Below, in pieces: positions 60,256-64,000 of a stretch of 64,000 bases of DNA (position 1 is the stretch's first letter; each line of letters opens with the position of its first letter). Under the pieces are notes generated by a model. The model saw nothing but the letters and a program-made list of their open reading frames with translations, searched no databases and was not told the origin of the DNA. Both the position numbers and the translations under genes were made by a program. The DNA is from Pseudomonas sp. ATCC PTA-122608. Its GTDB lineage: Bacteria; Pseudomonadota; Gammaproteobacteria; Pseudomonadales; Pseudomonadaceae. The DNA lies in NCBI RefSeq assembly GCF_001952855.1, contig NZ_LPNO01000008.1, positions 89,264 through 153,263 on the forward strand, in the 5' to 3' direction.

Positions 60256-61464
60256 TCAGCGCAATCGATGGCACGCTTCATTCAGGCGACGGCAACCTTC
60301 TTCAATCACTTGAAGCGAGCTGGCGAACGACAGCCGGATATACGGCGACATGCCGTACGCCGCACCACTCACGGTGGCCAGGCCGTGTTCTCGCAGCAGG
60401 TACTCGGCCAGTTGTGTGTCGCTGTCGATCCGCTCGCCGTGCGGGGTGGTCTTGCCGATCAATCCGGCGACGTTGGCGAACACGTAGAACGCGCCCTCCG
60501 GTGGGGTGAAGCTCACGCCGGATATATCTTCGAGCAAGCCCAACATGCGTTCGCGGCGTTGCTGGTACACCTCGCGCATCCCGGCGATGGGCGCCTGGTC
60601 GCCGGCGAAGGCGGCAACCGCAGCCGCCTGGCTGAGAGAGCTGGGGCAGGTGGTGGTTTGCGAAAGCAACTTGGCGATGGCCGCGATCAACCACGCCGGG
60701 CCTGCACCGAAACCCAGGCGCCAGCCGGTCATGGCATAGCCCTTGGAGGCGCCGTTGACGATCAGCGTGCGCGGCTTCAAATCCGGTGCAAGTCGGGTCA
60801 GGGAAACGTGGCGGGCAGCGTCGTAGACAAAGTGCTCGTAGATCTCGTCAGCCATGATCAGCACATGGGGATGACGCCGCAGCACCTCGGCCAGGGCCAA
60901 CAGCTCGGCCTCGTTGTACACCGCGCCACTGGGGTTGTTCGGGCTGTTGAGGATCACCCATTTGCTGCGCGGGGTGATCGCCTGTTCCAGGGCTTGCGGC
61001 GACAGCTTGAACCCCAGTGACTCATCGCCGGGAACGATCACCGGCGTTGCGTCATTCAGCCGCGCGATGTCCGGGTACGACACCCAATACGGCGTGTGCA
61101 CGATGACTTCGTCGCCGCGATTCAGGGTCGCCGCCAGGGCGTGATAGATGATGTGCTTGCCACCGCAGCCGGCAATCACTTCGTCCAGCCCGTAGTCCAA
61201 CTGGTTATCACGCTTGAGCTTGAGGCAGATCGCCTGGCGCAGGGCGAGGGTGCCGCTGGTGGCGGTGTAGTGGGTGTCGCCACTGTGCATCGCGGCGCTG
61301 GCTGCTTCGAGGATATGCGCGGGTGTATCGAAGTCCGGCTCGCCCACGGTGAAGTTGACGATGTCCCGACCCTGGGCGCGCAGTTCGCTGACCAGTGCGT
61401 TGGCGGCGATGCTCGGGGAGGGCGCAATGCCCAGCACCCGATCTGACAGAAATTCAGTGCTCAT
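60256..61464 (-). CDS. Class I PLP-dependent aminotransferase (aspartate aminotransferase-like)
   Basis: This 402-residue fold-type I enzyme has NFTVGEPDFDTPAHI at the N-terminus, ILNSPNNPSGAVY for cofactor binding, ADEIYEHFVY and the PLP lysine in NGASKGYAMTGWRLGF. The final RLSFASS carries the carboxylate-binding Arg. I chose the ATG at 61464 (AAGGGGAACATC upstream). It lies 11 bp after the RraA-type gene and 91 bp before the symporter gene, so the three are probably one operon. The co-encoded aldolase suggests a 4-substituted glutamate or aspartate-like substrate. Confidence 0.9.
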   Translation of the reverse strand: MSTEFLSDRVLGIAPSPSIAANALVSELRAQGRDIVNFTVGEPDFDTPAHILEAASAAMHSGDTHYTATSGTLALRQAICLKLKRDNQLDYGLDEVIAGCGGKHIIYHALAATLNRGDEVIVHTPYWVSYPDIARLNDATPVIVPGDESLGFKLSPQALEQAITPRSKWVILNSPNNPSGAVYNEAELLALAEVLRRHPHVLIMADEIYEHFVYDAARHVSLTRLAPDLKPRTLIVNGASKGYAMTGWRLGFGAGPAWLIAAIAKLLSQTTTCPSSLSQAAAVAAFAGDQAPIAGMREVYQQRRERMLGLLEDISGVSFTPPEGAFYVFANVAGLIGKTTPHGERIDSDTQLAEYLLREHGLATVSGAAYGMSPYIRLSFASSLQVIEEGCRRLNEACHRLR

Positions 61465-61475
61465 GATGTTCCCCT

Positions 61476-62141
61476 TCAACCTGCCAGGCCGGCCTGTTGC
61501 AGCACCTTGTCGATCCAGCTCTGGCGCACCGCACCGCTGGCGATTTCGGCTTTGACTTCCTCTTCGTGGGCCGCGTGTTGTGCGGCCTTGCGCAGTACTT
61601 CGGCGGCGTCGGCCTGGGAGAAGGCGACCAGGCCGTCTTCGTCACCCACCAGCACATCCCCCGGGTTGATCAGCATGCCGCCGATGGACACCGGCACATT
61701 CACTTCCCCCGGGCCAGTCTTGTAAGGCCCGCAATGCACCACGCTGCGGGCGTAGCAAGGCGTGTCCTCGAAGCTCGCAACATCGCGAATCGCCCCGTCA
61801 ATCACAAACCCCACGCAGCCGCGTTGCTGGGCGTAGAGCTTGACCAACTCGCCGATCACCGCGTTGTTGGTGTCGCCCTGGGCGTCCACCACCAGCACGT
61901 GGCCGGGCTCCAGCATGCTCATGGCCTTGTAGATCAGCAGGTTGTCGCCAGGGCGGGTTTTCACCGTGAGCGCGGTGCCCACCAGCTTGCCGGTACGGTT
62001 GTAGCGGTTCAGCCCACGGGCGCCGATGTGCCGGCCGAGGTTGTCGCTGATGTGCGGGGTGACCACGTGAGTGAAGGCTTCAAGCACTTCGGCAGAAGCC
62101 AGCGGTGGGTTGGGGAGGATGCGGGAACCGGGCAAGGACAT
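61476..62141 (-). CDS. RraA-like 4-hydroxy-4-methyl-2-oxoglutarate/4-carboxy-4-hydroxy-2-oxoadipate aldolase
   Basis: This 221-residue protein of the RraA/HMG-aldolase fold has GELVKLYAQQRGCVGFVIDGAIRDV (G-E-L...D-G-x-x-R-D), the substrate and Mg2+ site of the class II pyruvate aldolases, and GDVLVGDEDGLVAF near the C-terminus. The preserved Arg and Asp favour the aldolase activity, which splits branched oxo-acids to pyruvate plus pyruvate or oxaloacetate, rather than RNase E inhibition. It is the first gene of a minus-strand operon divergent from a LysR gene. Confidence 0.82.
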   Translation of the reverse strand: MSLPGSRILPNPPLASAEVLEAFTHVVTPHISDNLGRHIGARGLNRYNRTGKLVGTALTVKTRPGDNLLIYKAMSMLEPGHVLVVDAQGDTNNAVIGELVKLYAQQRGCVGFVIDGAIRDVASFEDTPCYARSVVHCGPYKTGPGEVNVPVSIGGMLINPGDVLVGDEDGLVAFSQADAAEVLRKAAQHAAHEEEVKAEIASGAVRQSWIDKVLQQAGLAG

Positions 62142-62207
62142 GGCTGTAACTCCGATTGATCTTATGGGTCTGTGGCTAGATCTTAGGAGCGATGAAGAAG
62201 CAGTTTT

Positions 62208-62237
62208 AGCGATATTTTATTATCTGATAGGATCGCT
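62208..62237. promoter_or_regulatory. Candidate LysR operator between aldolase operon and regulator
   Basis: AGCGAT (62208-62213) and ATCGCT (62232-62237) form a 6-bp inverted repeat with an AT-rich 18-bp centre. It lies about 20 bp upstream of the LysR ATG and about 70 bp from the aldolase start. Assignment is by position and symmetry only. Confidence 0.3.
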
Positions 62238-62258
62238 TTTTCTCATGGGAGGTGGCCG

Positions 62259-63155
62259 ATGATCACGTTCAAGCAAATCGACGCGTTGTACTGGATTGCC
62301 GAGCTGGGCAGTTTCGAAGCGGCGGCGAACAAGCTGAACATGTCGCAGTCGGCGATTTCCAAGCGCATCCAGGAGTTGGAAGAAACCTTCGATGTCGAGA
62401 TTTTCGACCGCAGCAAACGCAATGCCCGGCTGACCGAAAAAGGCGCCGAGTTGCTCGACTACGCCAAGGACCTGCTGGAGCGTCGCGACTACTTGCTGGA
62501 GCGGGTGAGTACCCGAGAAGTGCTGGTGCGCAGGTTTCGTCTCGGGGTGACGGAACTGACGGCCTTCACCTGGTTGCCTGCGCTGGTGGAAGCGTTGCGT
62601 GAGGCGTATCCCAAAGTGCAGATCGAGCCGTCAGTGGAGTTGAGCAGCGAGCTGTTTCGCAAGCTGGAGAGTGATGAACTGGACCTGGTGATCGTGCCCG
62701 ATGCCTACAGTGATTCGCGGTTCCTGAGTACGCCGTTGGGCAGTGTGGAAAACGCCTGGATGTGCGCACCGTGGTTAGTCAGTGAGCCTGATCCGGTAGG
62801 GCTTGAGGTGTTGGCGGGGTATACGGTGCTGACCCAGGGTTCGCACTCCGGGACGGGCCTGCTTTATGAGCGCTGGCTGGCGGCGCATGCTGTGCAGATG
62901 CCGCGTAAGCTGACCAGCCATAACTTGCTGGTGCAGGTCGGGCTCGCGTTGTCGGGGGTGGGGGTGAGTTACTTGCCCAAGGCGTGCTTGTCGCATTTGA
63001 TCGAGCGCGGAGAATTACGCGCATTGGAGACGGAACCGGCGCTGCCCAAGGTTGGGTATGTGGCGTTGCATCGCGGGGATCGGCAGTTTGGGTTGAACCA
63101 GGATGTGGCGCAGTTGGCGGTGCAGTGTTGTGATTTTTCGCGGTTGTTGTTTTGA
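62259..63155 (+). CDS. LysR-family regulator divergent from the aldolase operon
   Basis: This 298-residue regulator has an HTH at residues about 15-50 (GSFEAAANKLNMSQSAISKRIQELEETFDVEIFDR). The effector domain includes RRFRLGVTELTAFTWLPALVEALREAYP. GGGAGGTGGCCG gives a strong SD before the ATG. It probably activates the divergent RraA-aminotransferase-symporter operon in response to its substrate. The gene is followed by the large repeat region to the window end. Confidence 0.9.
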   Translation: MITFKQIDALYWIAELGSFEAAANKLNMSQSAISKRIQELEETFDVEIFDRSKRNARLTEKGAELLDYAKDLLERRDYLLERVSTREVLVRRFRLGVTELTAFTWLPALVEALREAYPKVQIEPSVELSSELFRKLESDELDLVIVPDAYSDSRFLSTPLGSVENAWMCAPWLVSEPDPVGLEVLAGYTVLTQGSHSGTGLLYERWLAAHAVQMPRKLTSHNLLVQVGLALSGVGVSYLPKACLSHLIERGELRALETEPALPKVGYVALHRGDRQFGLNQDVAQLAVQCCDFSRLLF

Positions 63156-63159
63156 GTGT

Positions 63160-63430
63160 ATATCCGTTATTTGGGTAACGGCTACTTAGGGTTCCGCTCT
63201 TACAGCGGGTCACTTTTGAAAAGCGCAAAAGTAACCAAAACGCTCTGCCCCGCCTGTCGGCACCTCGCCTAGGCTCGGTGTTCCCTCACTCCGGCATTGC
63301 TCCGCGGGCCGCCGCGACGGGCCATCCATGGCCCGGCGCGGCTAAACCGGCGTCCTGCCGGTTTACCCGCTCCGCAATACCTGCGTTCGGCCTCGGGCTG
63401 AATGGGGCAGTCAGATCAAGATCAAAAGCA
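63160..63430. repeat. Composite dispersed repeat block A
   Basis: This non-coding stretch contains CTCTTACAGCGGGTCACTTT, GCGCAAAAGTAACC and CGGCACCTCGC, all of which occur as the inverse strand at 51125-51275. Its right part (63290-63400, GGCCATCCATGGCCCGGC, CCGGCGTCCTGCCGGTTTA) is found again inverted at about 63900-64000. It surrounds tandem REPINs and belongs to a mosaic intergenic repeat family. Confidence 0.7.
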
Positions 63431-63489
63431 AGAGCACAGCGGCCTACAGGCCGGCTTGAGTGTTAAAAGCGAAAGCAAAGCTGCTTTTC

Positions 63490-63589
63490 TGTAGGAGCGA
63501 GCTTGCTCGCGAAAAACCTGAGGCCGCCGCGTTGAATCAGGATGCCCGCGTCATCGTTAACGACCTTCGCGAGCAAGCCCGCTCCCACA
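63490..63589. repeat. REPIN, first of a tandem pair
   Basis: TGTAGGAGCGAGCTTGCTCG at 63490 and the inverse ending AGCAAGCCCGCTCCCACA at 63589. The two arms belong to different variants (GAGC-TTGCTC and its CCCGC counterpart). The spacer is almost identical to the REPIN at 63696-63789. Confidence 0.85.
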
Positions 63590-63695
63590 TTTTGAACCGT
63601 GCCCGCTTTTGATTTGGCTGTTGCTTCACCACACTCAAGCCGGCCGGTAGCCCCGGCCGGCTTGAGTGTTAAGAGCGAAAGCAAAGCTGCTTTTC

Positions 63696-63789
63696 TGTGG
63701 GCTTGCTCGCGAAAAACCTGAGGCCGCCGCGTTGAATCAGGATGCCCGCGTCATCGTTAACGACCTTCGCGAGCAAGCCCGCTCCCACA
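63696..63789. repeat. REPIN, second of a tandem pair, left arm shortened
   Basis: This repeats the 63490 element with a unit length of about 206 bp (CCGGCTTGAG at 63451 and 63657). The left arm reads TGTGGGCTTGCTCGCG, lacking about five bases of the usual GGGAGCGGGC, while the right arm is intact. The deletion probably made it inactive for mobilisation. Confidence 0.8.
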
Positions 63790-64000
63790 TTTGGACCGTG
63801 CCCGCTTTAGCTTTTGATCTTGCTGTTGCTTCACCACACTCAAGCCGGCCTGTAGGCCGCTGTGCCCTTGATCTGCTTTTGATCTTGATCTTAGGCGCCC
63901 CGTTAAACCACGCTGGCCGAACGCAGGCTTTGGAGCGTGGGTAACCCGGCAGGACGCCGGGTTAGCCGCGCTGGGCCAAGGATGGCCCATCGCGGCGGCC
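63790..64000. repeat. Composite dispersed repeat block A' (inverted), runs off the window
   Basis: After a tail shared with 51010-51124 (TTGCTTCACCACACTCAAGC, GGCCTGTAGGCCGC) the sequence CCCGGCAGGACGCCGGGTTA and GGCCAAGGATGGCCCATC is an imperfect inverse of 63290-63400. No gene is present up to base 64000. Confidence 0.65.

Overview
The window looks like Pseudomonas, most likely of the P. fluorescens group. The evidence is REPIN repeats with the arm GCGAGC(A/T)AGC(C/T)CGCTCC, an MvaT-family silencer, a NahR/NahG-type salicylate pair, and a conjugative-element gene set of the PFGI-1 class. It divides into two halves at about 33.1 kb.

Left half (1 to about 33,165): the right-hand part of an integrative conjugative element (ICE). 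Its right edge is marked by a MobH relaxase gene (traI, 30145-32031), an overlapping tyrosine integrase gene (32022-32945), and a 54-bp 3' fragment of a tRNA-Asn(GTT) gene (33112-33165). That fragment is followed by what looks like the native tRNA terminator. The intact tRNA-Asn should lie at the other end of the element, beyond the left of the window. A minus-strand transfer operon (14230 down to 7991) encodes PilL, a coiled-coil inner-membrane protein, the PFL_4693-type thioredoxin-like protein, a lytic transglycosylase, the PFL_4695-type protein, the TraD coupling protein, a small ORF and the PFL_4697-type membrane protein. The rest of the type IV secretion machine (VirB4/TraC, TraU, TraG and others) is not in the window. 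A second minus-strand group encodes an STY4534/DUF3577 protein, a RadC-like JAMM protein and a C5 cytosine methyltransferase.

The ICE carries many cargo genes that look like conflict or defence functions. They are a 1.7-kDa-codon-scale STAND NTPase with an N-terminal nuclease domain (1183-6372), a possible ADP-ribosyltransferase (6619-7581), a pair of unrecognised proteins that each carry a PD-(D/E)xK-like site (15604-17469 and 17648-19771), a Serratia-nuclease-like lipoprotein, an HNH protein, a SLATT two-TM protein, an MvaT-like silencer and a GH75 chitosanase-like enzyme next to a lipoprotein. Three minus-strand ICE genes share a two-hairpin 5' leader in which the Shine-Dalgarno sequence is buried in a stem next to the start codon.

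Right half (33,166-64,000): GC-rich chromosomal genes. In order these are a broken LysR gene; a LysR-controlled tautomerase/ABM/nitroreductase/MFS group; NahR-like regulator plus salicylate hydroxylase; BenE benzoate transporter; a MocR regulator; a prolyl-oligopeptidase-family peptidase; an agmatine/polyamine cluster (LysR, AguA, AguB, polyamine-binding protein, Tat-exported AguA paralogue); Mug glycosylase; a MarR-controlled RND efflux operon; a YghU-type glutathione transferase; and a LysR-flanked RraA-type aldolase/aminotransferase/dicarboxylate symporter group. REPINs and longer dispersed repeats fill the gaps at 50.7-51.3, 57.8, 58.8 and 63.2-64.0 kb. One REPIN has been absorbed into the C-terminus of the symporter gene.
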